Shown here: piece after piece, positions 1-10,865 of the stretch
Layout: each line of letters opens with the position of its first letter
How positions within the stretch are numbered: position 1 is the first letter of the stretch
Assembly (NCBI GenBank): GCA_025765615.1
Contig: JAIVFJ010000248.1
Location: forward strand, 1 to 64,000
Source of the DNA: Zopfochytrium polystomum
Lineage: Eukaryota > Chytridiomycota > Chytridiomycetes > Chytridiales > Chytridiaceae
DNA length: 64,000 nt
Direction of reading: 5' to 3'
Notes under the pieces: generated by a model
Told to the model about the DNA's origin: nothing
Database searches by the model: none
The model's input: only the letters and a program-made list of their open reading frames with translations
Position numbers and translations under genes: made by a program

Positions 1-1
1 G

Positions 2-37
<36 letters not shown>

Positions 38-146
38 GAGGAGAGAGAGAGAGAGAGGAGAGAGAGATGAGCAGCGAGCGAGCCGAAGAGAGGAGAGATA
101 TGTAGCCTAGAGGCTGAGAGAGAGAGAGAGAGATGGTGGGAGGGAG
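1..146. repeat. purine-rich (GA)n tract
   Basis: Almost continuous GA dinucleotides fill the first 70 bases. Imperfect purine-rich sequence continues to about base 146. It lies upstream of the dynamin-like gene and contains no supported reading frame. Confidence 0.9.
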
Positions 147-161
147 AGCCAAAAGCACTGA

Positions 162-168
162 TATAAAT
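162..168 (+). promoter_or_regulatory. TATA-like box of the dynamin-like gene
   Basis: A TATAAAT sequence sits about 105 bases before the ATG at 274 and just upstream of a CA microsatellite. Its position is compatible with a core promoter. No other core element was assigned. Confidence 0.4.
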
Positions 169-203
169 TGCGCATCTCCTTCCCCCTCTCGCTCTATCGC
201 AAG

Positions 204-213
204 CACACACACA

Positions 214-244
<31 letters not shown>

Positions 245-257
245 CACCAACACACAG
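204..257. repeat. (CA)n microsatellite
   Basis: An interrupted CA dinucleotide run lies in the presumed 5' leader of the dynamin-like gene. Confidence 0.9.
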
Positions 258-273
258 CTTGCCCTGCTAAAAA

Positions 274-3146
274 ATGGTCCCTGTCAACCCCCCCACCGCC
301 CCCTCCGTGATGGAAGACGGTCTCTTCAAAATCTTCAGAGAACTAAACGAGCTCAGAGTCCGCTTCAATGTCAAGATTAGGTTGCCAAAGATCGCCGTCA
401 CGGGCCTCCAGTCAGCTGGCAAGACCACCTTCATCGAAAGTTACCTTTGCAAAGCCATCGGCAAGGCATGCATGGACACAGGGACACGCTGTCCCGTTTC
501 CTACACCCTCGTCCACGATGAGGACATCGAGATCGGTCGCGTTGCTTTCGAGGTGAACGGAGTTCGAATGCTCAACGACGAAGACGCTGTTGCGTGCATC
601 GAAGCGCACATGGAGACCATCCGACAAACTGTCAGGGGCGGGTTTGACACCACTGAACTGCCTGTCACCATTCGAGGTGCCCACTTGCCCAACATGATGA
701 TCGTTGACCTTCCGGGCCTCCTTCCGACCTCCCTGGACGCCGCAGACCCGGTCAACGACATAACTGTTATCAATAAGATCGTCGCCAGCTACCTGAGAGA
801 CCCGTCTTTCAAAGTCATTGTCGTCGTCAAATGCACAGAGAGCACAAAGACGATGACAGAGACGGAGCTCCTCAATCGGCTGGCGACGGAAATCGAGCAC
901 CACAGGCTGCCGGATCCGACTTGGACCCGTCGGTGCATCATGGTGGTCAACAAGTGTGACAGGTAACCAGAGCGAGCGAAAATTGACTTCCCACTGATCA
1001 GTCTGCTTCCTTCCCGCTTGGATCTTTTTGCCACAATAGCGTGTTTTCCGGTTGGGCAGATGTCGACAGAGCAAACAATTTCTTTGCCCCAGTGCTGGAG
1101 AGCGGCCTGAAACACTACTTTGTGTCAATGAATCCCGGTCAGTTCCAACGAGGAGGATACTTTTCAAGCGACTTCAACCGGGAGAGGGCCACATGTCAGC
1201 AGATCCAGGAATATTACCAATCGCTGGAGGCGGCCGAGGAGACCTTCTTCAAAGGATGGATCGATCGACTACAACCGTCGAACAAGTGGAACAATAACAA
1301 CGTATCTCTGATCGGGCTAAAAAAGGCAAAGGCTGGCATTCAACAGCTTTGGACTTCAGCCTTTGTCGAGACTTATCCCGAGCTGATCGCGAGCCTTGAG
1401 GAAAGAATCATCGTCTGCGAGAACGAGCTCAGGGCCATCGACAGGAAACTGACTCGAGTTGACAGTAAATCGCTGCAGAGCGCGTTTCGAAAGTATGTCA
1501 TAGAGTTTCTCAGAGAAATCAAGGGGATTCAGCAGGGGCAACCTTTGACATCCACTCTAATGGTGAACAGTGTGTCAGTCGCCCAGTATGATACAACGAC
1601 CATTTATAACTACGAAAATCCTGACGATTACTCCATACCAATCTACGATCCGTCGCGCTTCGGTAAAACCTACAAGGAGGACGTGGAACACTTTGAACGC
1701 GAGGGGAAAAAGTATAAGTTCTACCTTTCGCCTGACCAACTAGCCAGCATTGATCACCTCGGAGATCCAGATCAGGGTCTTGGAAAGTCTCTCTCTATGA
1801 AACAGGTGGCCATTCACGGAGTGCGCCGCCTTTCCAAGTGCTTGTCCTACATGATGATAAACAGCACAACGACGCTCTCTGCCACCGCAGAGGAAGTGGC
1901 CGCTTTTGGAGGTCGCCTCTCCACCGGCTACTATGATGCCCATAAGGCTGTCCAGCATCTGGCGCGACGGCACCTGTTGCGCCACAACAAAGCTATAGGC
2001 TGGTTTTGCGCTTGCGCCAAAGAGATGTACTCCCGACACACTGACAGCGTCCTCGATCATGTCGCTCGCCGTTTGAAGGAAATGGATGTGTTTACGTCGC
2101 CCGCTCTTGCTCCATTCGTCGGCGACGTAACCGCCGCCTACGTCGAAGCCCTCGAGGAGCGATGCTTCGAGCCGCTCAGATTGTCGTTCGAGGAGGACTG
2201 CCGAAAGGCAGCCTTCTACATCCCCATCGACACATTCTCCGGCGACATTATGGCCGCTTGCATGTGCCCCGTCGACGCCACTCTCACCGACCCCAACATC
2301 TTCCGCACGTCCTCCGCATCGCACCAACCTGCATCTGAACGACGAGCCTCTCGTATGGAGTCTGCGGAGACGCTGACGAACTCTCGCTCCGTCAGCCTCG
2401 ACAGCGACGACGACGACGAATTCGACATATTCGCCGACGCCGACAACGGCATCGGCGGAGGCGGCAACCCGATCCACAGGTTCGGCAAGGCCGCCGTCGT
2501 AACAGCCGTCGGCGCTTTCGCCGGCCCCGTCACCGCCAGCATTGCCGCCCCCGCCATCTCCTCCATCGTCGACGCCATCGCAGGCCCCGCGAAATCATCC
2601 CCGCTCCCCGTCGCGCCACAGCGTGGCGGTCAGTACTTCCGCAACCCCGCCGGCGCGCGCCACAGCACTCCGCCCAACCCGCATATCAAAGCCAAGGTCG
2701 CGGCCGTCCGCACCATCCGCGACGGATTGAATCGTCACTTCGCCATGACCTTCAACGCGGCGGACCTGATCGAGGGCGGGCTGGAAGAAGTGCTCCCGCA
2801 GCTGCCGTACGACATTGAACCCGAGCGTGACGTCGCTGTCGCGCGCCAGCTTTACTTTTCGTCCGTGCGCCACCTTGAGCAATCGTTCCGCCGGTCGCTG
2901 GAGTACTACCTAGTGCACGCACACAATGAGGATCCGGAGAGGAGCATCGAGGACCTGATGTTTGAGAAACTGAAGAAGTACGACGGGGGGACGTTGAGGA
3001 AAATGATCGAAGATGAGGAGCCGGGGATGAGGGAGCGGCAAGAACATCTGGCCGAGGAACTGGAGGCGTTGAAGGAGGTTGTTCCGAAGGCGCGGCGGCT
3101 GCTCAAGCAAATGGAAATGGGCCACAGAATTGGAGGAGCGTGGTAG
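274..3146 (+). CDS. dynamin-family large GTPase
   Basis: Two exons, 274-962 and 1040-3146, are joined across a 77-bp GT-AG intron and encode about 931 residues. The intron removes an in-frame TAA at 964. The G1 loop GLQSAGKTT is at residues 44-52, the G3 element VDLPG near 145-149, and the G4 element NKCD spans the splice near 226-229. This is the order seen in dynamin-superfamily G domains. The rest is stalk-like helical sequence, an acidic Ser-rich insert (DSDDDDEFD), a glycine/alanine-rich hydrophobic stretch near the three-quarter point, and a C-terminal coiled segment that may act as a GTPase effector region. Family members use GTP hydrolysis to remodel membranes. No PH or proline-rich domain was recognised, so a link to endocytosis, organelle division or Mx-like function cannot be made. 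The ATG at 274 is chosen because it precedes the G domain by a normal distance. Confidence 0.88.
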
Positions 3147-4110
3147 GGGAGGACACAGTGAACCAGTGGCGTTCCGGTCCCAAATCACGGACAAGTTTGA
3201 GGTGTTGAACATCGACTAGAAGAAGAAATATATTAAGTAGTGATTCGTTGGAACAAACGGGCGGCTAATTTTGGGCAAACTCACGAGCGGCCCATCTTGT
3301 CGAGCAGCTGCTAGCTGCTGCGTGCAGGATGAGAGGCAGGAATGCGCGACGGGGTGGTGGTGGGGGTGAGGGTGTGGCTGGGGATGATACGGCTGATGTT
3401 TTTCCAGACGATGGGGATGGTGGAAGTCGGCATGGCGGCTGCACCAGTGGCCCGTGTTGCTTTGGTTGCGGTAGGGCGTTGGGAAACATGCCCGGATGCG
3501 GTGAAAGGGCGGGGTTGGAGTTGATAGTGCGAGGTGAGAGGGCGCTTCTGTGATTGTGTTTTTGTTGATAAGCACTCCGCAGCGTGCTTAGCGTTTCACT
3601 TGGAACTCCAGGACGCCAAGATTCTTCAGGAGGAGTCACGGCTACGCCGTCCATTCCGCGCATCAGGTGTAAGCCAGTCCCACGCGAGCATGAGTGCGCT
3701 TACACGAGTCAGAGAGGGAGTGAGAAACAGAGAGAGAACACTGAGGGTTAAGAGGGGCGGAATCCGGCCGAGCCGTGCCAGAAACAAAAGAAGGGTGCGA
3801 GTGCGGCTCTTTCATCTGCACCGCAGCACGACCGGCGCTGAGTATCGCTCCCATCCGTCTGCGTCTAATGGTCCAAATTTCCGGTGGGGGCGATATTAAC
3901 AGTACTTTGTTTGTACTGATGCAGAGGGAGATTTGAGGAGTGAAAAAATTAAGTGAAAGCGAACACTGTTGAAGGAGAAGAAAGTTGCCGGCGCCCGTTC
4001 AGCGAGTCGTCAACACGCGAAACTGCCTTCTTCAGGTTCACCGAAGACAATTTTTCTTTTCCTGCTTCAAAACAAAAACTACGACCGCGCATCCCCCCAC
4101 CAAAACCTGA
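3147..4110. other. intergenic region, no gene seen
   Basis: This is the downstream region of the dynamin-like gene and the upstream region of the PHI-1-like gene. Open frames on both strands are low-complexity (His/Pro or Arg/Gly rich) and look like shadows. No RNA gene was recognised. Confidence 0.6.
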
Positions 4111-6957
4111 ATGATCGCCTACCAGTGGAAGATCTCGAGGGCAAGCTGGTACGCCGCTTTAGCGGCGGCGGCCACCATCCTTTACCCGTTTTCTCTCGCA
4201 TCGGCCTCAAGCCCCGCCTTCGTGATCCTCGCCGAAGATGAGCACGCCCCAGCGCGAACATCGCCGCCCGTCCTCGACATTCACCCCGTCTTTCTCGGAT
4301 GCCCCGCCGCCGAGGACGTTGCGTTCGTTCGGCGCTTCTACGAGGCCCTTGTCGACGTCGGATTCGACGGATGTGAGTTGCAGTGGAGGGGTGTTGCGTG
4401 GTTGGCGCTGGCGTTGGGTGTGGGTTTGTTTTGCTTAGCCTATTTTCGCACCGATCTTTTCTTCTTTAACAATGCTCTGGGATCATTCAGTGGGCGCCGA
4501 TCTCTCAGGTAGCTCCCGCTCACGCATTATGATCGCGGCGAAACCGAACGGCGAGGACGACGAGTTTTGTGCTGGGCAGCTCGGTGAACTTTCGGACGAG
4601 GATGTGCGAGAGCGGATTCGGTAGGCTTCGCCGATCGGCGAGAGCTTTATTACTTTCCACTCATTATTGCTTCCTGCCCTCTTTGTCACCAGAACGTACG
4701 TCCAAGACACGGAGATCGAGGTCTCGGACTGGCACTACTTTCCGGTGCATGTTGCATCCAGAGTTACCAGGTCCGGGCACACGACGTGCGATGACATTTG
4801 CCAGTACCACGGTGAGTAGCTGGTGGGTAAGGCTTCCTTTGGGTGGTGGGCTCTTTCATTGCTCGCAGCTTTCACTGAAATGAAATAACAACGAAGACGC
4901 GCTCGACCTTGGCATCGACCACCAACACATTGGCCCCGCGTCCTACAGTGTCCTTCCGGTTCCCTCTGCCGTCTCCAGAAACCTTGGATGCCTCGCCTGC
5001 CCCGGCCACTCACCCGCGTCGCAAACGACCGTCGCGGCGTCCCGCGCGCTCGCCGAGATTATGAACGGCCTTCGCGGACCTCCCGGTAACGAGCCGCCGG
5101 CCCCACCTGAGGCTGCCGCCGAAGCGATGGTTAGGATTATTGGGAAAGGCGGCGAGGAGTTCTGGGTGTCGTCGATTTCAATGCCCGTCGACGATCGGGT
5201 TCAGGCTCGCCGATTGCGGCGGAGGGCGGCGCCCAGTAGCAGCAAAAAGTAAAGAAGTCCCTTCGGCAATCTCTTTGTGCTCATTGGTCTTTCACAAACT
5301 TCATCCACAGGGCCTCTTCATCGCGTAGCTCGAATTCGTCCTCGAAAGTGTCCACTTCTGTCACGATTTCAAAGCAACAGGCGGCTTCAGCTTTGCCAAC
5401 TCCTTCGTCGAAGACCACTTCGACTCTGACGCAGCAGCAAGCGATCTCCACTCTGGCGTCGCCGTCAACTGCAAAGCTTTCCTCTTCGTACTCGGCCTCA
5501 GCCGCTCCATCGACTCCCTCTGCACCGAGTAGCTCTGCAGCACAATCCACCTCTACGTTTCCTTCGACTTCCCTCCTCGCAACCATCCCTGCAACCATCT
5601 ACGTCCCAAAAGGATCTCCGTCTGTCGCCGCCAACGCTTCCTCTACATATTCACCCTTCGCGCCGTCCTCCGCCCCACTCTCTGTCCCTCCTTCCGAGGT
5701 CTCTACCTCCGCCATCTCCGCCCCCGCATCCCAACAGGCAAGCCCAAACGTCACCGCTACCTACATCCCGGTCGCCACCCCTTCCTCCGTCCCGCCCGTC
5801 TCCTCCACGAAACTGACAACCCAAGCCCCCGTCCCGGCGACGACGACGAAGACCACGTCCTCGTCTAAACCCGCACCGCCAACCCCCTCCGTCGACCCCA
5901 AGCTCACACCGCCCGGCGCGGTCGTCCAGTACTATGGCGGGCCCATCCTCGCCCGCGTGCAGATCTCGCCGGTATATTGGGGCCCCGGCGGCGCCGACAC
6001 GCAGATGGGCCGCTTCCAGCCCGTGCTGGATACCTACTTTGACCAACTGGCAAAGTCGAATTTCTTCAACTGTGAGGGTGTTTCTTTCATTTTCTTCTCT
6101 TTCCTTTCTGTTTTGCGAGAAAAATCGGGGGAATTGAATGTCGTCGTCCCGCTTGTGTTCTAATCCCGTCGCATGAGACACTTGCAGTCCTAGAGTACAA
6201 GAGCAGCACGCAGAGCCTTGGGCGCCCAAGCTTTATCGGATCGTACCTCATCAACGAAGACAACAAGCAGTTTGTCGACGACAAACAACACGTGCAGGCG
6301 AAACTCATGTTGAGTGACTTTTCGCATCCCTTATTTATTAAGATTCTTGGAGCCTGAGTGATATTGCATGTGATAGGTCGGCGGTGCAGAACGGATACAT
6401 TCAACCAAACAGCAATACGTTTTACGTGTTCTTTTTGCGGACCCAGTCGTTATCGTTTAACGGAAAGTCGTCGTGCTACGACTTTTGCTATTACAACAGT
6501 GAGGAATAGGGGAGAGGGAGAATGTTTGCTTTTTAGTGTTGTGGTTCCATTTAAGCGCCTTCTTGTGTACTTACCGATCCTGCCAACCCCTTCCTCCCAC
6601 CGCCAAGACGCCATGGACATCTCCTCCCTCTCAACCTCCTCAACCCCATACCTCTACTACACAGTGATCCCCATCCACACGCTTTCCTGCCCAGCCTGTG
6701 CGCGCATCTCCACCGTCCTCGACCTCGCGCTCTTCTCTGCGCGGGCTCTCGTCGACGGCATCGTCAGCCCACAAGGACCGCTGGGATACCCCGGCTGGAC
6801 GCAGTCGGCCGCCAGCGGCGCGCCGGGTATCGGCCCGGCGGCCGTGTGCAACAAGACGGTCGGCGTCGGCACCGTCGCCTCGTTCGAGGGCCGGTACTTT
6901 CCGGTGCCCAAAGTATGGAGCAACGTCCAGAAGGCGTGCGTCGTGTTTGGCGCGTGA
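4111..6957 (+). CDS. secreted tandem PHI-1/EXORDIUM-like protein
   Basis: Eight exons are inferred: 4111-4372, 4491-4620, 4693-4811, 4897-5248, 5311-6071, 6188-6308, 6377-6498 and 6608-6957. They give 738 residues in one continuous frame. Residues 1-33 form a signal peptide. Two related domains follow, about 45-265 and 485-738, separated by a Ser/Thr/Pro-rich linker at 288-480. Domain 1 shows HYFPVHV...CDDICQYH and domain 2 shows TFYVFFL...CYDFCYYN, each followed by a Tyr-x-Val-(L/I)-Pro strand and paired cysteines. This order resembles the phosphate-induced protein 1/EXORDIUM family, which is extracellular in plants and has unclear biochemistry. The TAA at 5250-5252 falls inside an intron (donor GTAAAG, acceptor CCACAG), so two apparent genes become one. 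If that intron is not spliced, the product is a 287-residue single-domain protein. I see no ATG with which the second half could start. Confidence 0.8.
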
Positions 6958-7553
6958 CACGCACGGGTTGAGAAAATGGTGGGGAGAGTGCGCGGAAAAA
7001 CGCAAAGGCGCAGGGGGCTTCGGTGTTGCTATTTTTTTTCCTCCAACAATGGAAAATGATTCGGTTCTCTGGCGTGGAGTGCGTCCGTTGATGTTTCGCG
7101 GAAATGTGGTTCCTGTTTTTTTCTGCCAGTGACTTGTTGGCAAGGGCCACTATCCAGTTCTCAGTCAATGTTTGGATGACTCTCCCCCTGTCCTCAGCGG
7201 TTCGTCACCACAGTGCCAGAGCGGGGCTCCGCGCTTGACAGCTTGTTGAGCCAAAAAGGATGTTTTCAAAGTTCTGCCGTTGGAAGCAAGCCTGCTGTGT
7301 AGACTCTATCCAAGGTGAGCCTTCGAAAGAGGGGCGGCCCCTTCGCTCTCAAAATCTTTCAAAAAACAACAGTCCTGTTATGAAAATGTTCAGAAACGTT
7401 GTGAAAGCCGAAATGCTGTTTATAGGTTCACTCCGCAACAAAAGAACCGCTCCGTCGACTCCAACGCAAAGTACACTAAACGCTCATCTGTACCTATATT
7501 AATCCCGCTTCCACTCTTCGTACATCCAGTCTTCGAGGCTCTCCGCAGCTAGA
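6958..7553. other. intergenic region, no gene seen
   Basis: This is 3' flanking sequence of the PHI-1-like gene. Only short open frames without recognisable features are present. Confidence 0.6.
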
Positions 7554-8042
7554 GCACCACCGAGGCCGTCAGTGGACCGTGCCCCCGCCTCCGCCAGTAG
7601 CGCTCCCGGCGGTCGTGGCAGAATCGCTGAAACGCCGTCGCTCGACGATCTTTGGCGGGCTTCGTGGGAACTGTATTGCTGAAGTCATCCTGATTGGACG
7701 ACTACGACGGGGAGAGCTTTGACTCGCCAGAGTCCTCGGTTCCTTCCCAATTAGTGCCCCAAATCTTCCTGATGGAAGGTGGCACCAGCAACAGACAAGG
7801 GGCGATCGCCTGACTCAACGCCGTAGAAAGGCAGAACGACCCGGGAACACACGGCGACTGGACTGCCGGGAAGGCAGATCTAGAGAGGCTTTGTCAACGG
7901 GAATATTGGCGCCAACGAGGACGATGACGATGATGGCGAGATCGATGCAGCAGTTGCGAAGAGGTTCACCACCTTGGACTCTTTGTGGTCGCCACAATGG
8001 CTCATGCTTGTCAGTGAACCACGTCAGTTCCTCCGTTGTCAC
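7554..8042 (-). pseudogene. decayed gene relic, copy 1
   Basis: Reading the minus strand, the peptide SNQDDF...FQRFCHDRRERY and then, in another frame, STDGLGGAL...DWMYEEWKRD can be followed. An in-frame stop interrupts the coding sense just upstream of SNQDDF. A similar sequence lies at 12365-12560 (FQGFCRDRRQRH), so both derive from one ancestral C-terminus. The upstream open frame to 8042 has a hydrophobic stretch (DLAIIVIVLVGANI) and may be an earlier part of the same gene. I do not recognise the family. A functional gene with unusual splicing is possible but less likely. Confidence 0.45.
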
Positions 8043-8239
8043 AGTTACGGGCCAGCCCCGGCCATCACTTCTACTGTGCAGCCCTGTCTTGTCGTTGTGA
8101 AAACAACAAAAAGAAGCAGAACAGAAAGTGATTCAAGGGGAGTTTTCTGTCACTATGAGGGTGCAGCATTTCCTTTATTTATTTGGTTGTAAACACCTTC
8201 ATCAGTCCACTATTCTTCGAGGCTTTAGCTATAAGGCAT

Positions 8240-9946
8240 TCAGTTACCTGCTTGTGTGCGGTGCTCTGCTTCCACCCACCATCGCTGCGCTGTCTTCGAC
8301 ACCATTGGCACAAGTTCGAATTCGGGAGGTGGACCTAGTCTTCGTACCAGCATCCATTCAAGGAACGGTACATTCATCACCGTTTGCTGTAAATAAGGGA
8401 GGGGTATACATTGCTTGGAGCCCAACTCAGAACCGCGCGATTTCCACCACTCAAGCGCAGACAGGATTTCGCCATGTTCCCACCATCCAACCGATGCAAC
8501 AGCGACAAGCTGCGGAAGGGGCCATTCCAGGGAATCAGGGACGCCACAGCGGTCACTGCCTGCTCGATTCTGCTTGTCAACTAGCCACTCCATGATTTTC
8601 CACCTCGCTGCGTTGTCAATAATGAATTGTGCTGAGTCACTCCCGGCCTCGTAGACCAGCGGAAGATTGTTGAGCGTCCACCAGTCGAAGATGTCTGGGT
8701 TTGCTGCAGCAGCTGTGATTGGACACACGAGTGGGAATATGTACTTGGTGCTTTTGAGCCACTCCAGAAGATCCTTCCTTCCTCCTCGGCACGCGTGTTT
8801 CACAATGTCCTGAGCCACCTCCGTGTCTGGAGAACCAAAACGTTTGGCCCACCACTGAAAAACACAAATGTCGGCTTCCTTTAGCAATGCATGGTCCCAC
8901 ACAGCTGGTGTGCCGTGATCCCAGAAGAACTGCAATATTTCGACGTGTCCTTCACTTGCAGCGGTCTCGACGGCCCAATCAGCGATGGAGCGTAAGTCGA
9001 GAGAGAAGTTATCCCTCAACCAGTTTAGGACGATGGCCTTGCCTTCTAGTATGGCGCACTCCGCCACGTCTTTGACGGAGATATTGCATCCGGTATCCTT
9101 CAGCCATTGGAGAACCGCAATATGTCCATGAGATCCAGCTTGATTGGCTGCAGCGCTGGTATGAAACGATCCATGCTCATTGCTCTCTCCTGTGAAAGCG
9201 TGGGCTGACGCTGTCTCCGCTGCCTCTCGCCTTCGACGCAGATGGGCAAGCTGAAGGGTCTCATCGCCAAAGTTTAGCTCGACAAACCACCTCGAAGGTA
9301 GGTCCACCTCTTGCTCCAGCCATTCCAGCACGTCTACTTGATTCGCGTTCGCTGCAAACTTGAGTGCGTCAGAATCCACGCGGTGAAAGCTCGATCTGCG
9401 CTGACGGCACCACTCGAGCACGCTGATATGCCCGGACCTGATCGCCTTGTCAATTGCGCTCGTCAGAGCGGCAGGGTGGTTCGCAAGATCGGGCAGGTCG
9501 CTGGCGCGGGGCCAGCGATGCATCCACCAGTCGAGGACGAGCACGTGGCCATGCGACGCAGCGACGCAGAGGGCTCTCCTGACGAAATCATCGTAGTCAT
9601 TGCTGCAGCTGAAGACGGGCCAGTCCCACCACTCGATGCGCAAGGTCCGGCACGGCAAGTCTGCCCTTTCGGCCGGCACTCGCACGACTGCGGCGTCCAG
9701 AATCCAGAATAGTGAGTCGAGGGGCTCGGTCGATCCGATCGGCTGCGTTGCGGTACGAAGGCGAAACTCGAGGAGATCGACAAGGCCACGGGCAGATGCC
9801 TCGTACAGCGAGGCTGACCGGAGCGAGTAGAGAGCCAGAGCCTGGTGTCGCTCGATCCGCAGGAGCGTCGCCAGGCGGAAACGGTCTGGGCCTGGCAGGT
9901 ACTGCAAAATTGCGTCGGTCGCGAGAGGTGCAAGGGACTGTGGCAT
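8240..9946 (-). CDS. F-box-like/ankyrin-like repeat protein
   Basis: A single open exon encodes 568 residues, starting at an ATG that follows in-frame stops. Residues 1-35 (LATDAILQYLPGPDRFRLATLL) resemble a short F-box or related N-terminal helix pair. The rest is a series of degenerate ankyrin-like units of the type ASEGHVEILQFFWDHG and AASHGHVLVLDWWMHR, with the recurrent (V/I)L(D/E/Q)WW or WL signature. Such proteins are usually protein-interaction scaffolds, and with an F-box they could be ubiquitin-ligase adaptors. The repeats are weakly conserved but the frame is intact over 1.7 kb, which supports a functional gene. Partners cannot be named. Confidence 0.75.
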   Translation of the reverse strand: MPQSLAPLATDAILQYLPGPDRFRLATLLRIERHQALALYSLRSASLYEASARGLVDLLEFRLRTATQPIGSTEPLDSLFWILDAAVVRVPAERADLPCRTLRIEWWDWPVFSCSNDYDDFVRRALCVAASHGHVLVLDWWMHRWPRASDLPDLANHPAALTSAIDKAIRSGHISVLEWCRQRRSSFHRVDSDALKFAANANQVDVLEWLEQEVDLPSRWFVELNFGDETLQLAHLRRRREAAETASAHAFTGESNEHGSFHTSAAANQAGSHGHIAVLQWLKDTGCNISVKDVAECAILEGKAIVLNWLRDNFSLDLRSIADWAVETAASEGHVEILQFFWDHGTPAVWDHALLKEADICVFQWWAKRFGSPDTEVAQDIVKHACRGGRKDLLEWLKSTKYIFPLVCPITAAAANPDIFDWWTLNNLPLVYEAGSDSAQFIIDNAARWKIMEWLVDKQNRAGSDRCGVPDSLEWPLPQLVAVASVGWWEHGEILSALEWWKSRGSELGSKQCIPLPYLQQTVMNVPFLEWMLVRRLGPPPEFELVPMVSKTAQRWWVEAEHRTQAGN

Positions 9947-10159
9947 TTTGTTCCATCAAACTTCGCCCACTTTGTGGCTTGGACGGAGTTTGAATTCTCG
10001 CCAAACTTCGCTCACCTGGCGACTGCAATGTCGATGCTTTTACACGACTCAAATCACCTCTGTGGAGATGCTCTCCTTAAAACGACAGACGCGGCCGCTA
10101 ATACCCGATTTCCCTTCTTGTATTGACTGATCCCATGTTCGGACCCAATGGACGCAACA

Positions 10160-10429
10160 TTAAATCGGGCGCAAGTGTTTTACAATGGAAGAATACCTCT
10201 CGAGCATGGCACCGATCCACCTCTCGAGCGACGCCCCTCGCTCCTCGAACTGCTTCCTCACGAGGTGCGGCTCGTTGTTGCGCACCATGGCGTACCTCCC
10301 AAACACGACATAGTCCACAAACTCGGGCTCCCGCCCGGCCAAAATCACGCCCGGCCGCTCCGCCACCGCCGCCGCGATCGACGCGACGTTCAGCTTCGCG
10401 CGAGCGACGAGATCGTCCTTCTCGGGCCG
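10160..10429 (-). pseudogene. glutathione S-transferase C-terminal fragment
   Basis: The minus strand carries 89 codons after a possible acceptor (GTTGTAG), running to a stop near 10160. The translation contains DYVVFGRYAMVRNN followed by LERWIGAMLERYSS, the arrangement typical of the GST C-terminal helical domain. The thioredoxin-like N-terminal domain was not found. The space upstream contains a (CT)n microsatellite and then the promoter of the divergently oriented PB1-ZZ gene, which leaves too little room for a full enzyme. It is best read as a truncated gene, although very short upstream exons cannot be excluded. Confidence 0.45.
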
Positions 10430-10481
10430 CTACAACGTCCTGCGCGCGCGGCAGCAGACGTGGGGACGAGCACCTTCACTC

Positions 10482-10483
<2 letters not shown>

Positions 10484-10536
<53 letters not shown>

Positions 10537-10540
10537 CAAC
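10484..10540. repeat. (CT)n microsatellite
   Basis: A CT dinucleotide run lies between the GST-like fragment and the PB1-ZZ gene, about where the missing 5' part of the GST gene would be expected. Confidence 0.9.
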
Positions 10541-10764
10541 CAGAACTAACCCAAAGCTCCTGGTATTTTTGTTTTGTCGAACATTCGCGAAAGCGTAAAG
10601 GGTGCGCCGATGGCCGCGTGGCCGCTGCCAGTGTGGTGGGACGCGCGGCTCTCTCCTTTTCTTCTTCTTCTTATTTTAGTTTTCCTGTTTTGGCTTGTTT
10701 TCTCGTTTTTTGTTTGTCTCTGGTTTTTTTGGTGATTCCAAAGCACCAACAAGAGCCAGCAGAC

Positions 10765-10770
10765 TATAAA
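10765..10770 (+). promoter_or_regulatory. TATA box of the PB1-ZZ-UBA gene
   Basis: TATAAA followed by further A residues lies about 96-101 bases before the ATG at 10866, a plausible distance for a core promoter with a short leader. Confidence 0.45.
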
Positions 10771-10865
10771 AATCGACAGCAGGCCTAAGAAACCTCAGCA
10801 GTCGCACATCTGATCCTCGTATTTACAATTCTGAGAACAACAAGGAAATCAAACAAGAAAAAAGC

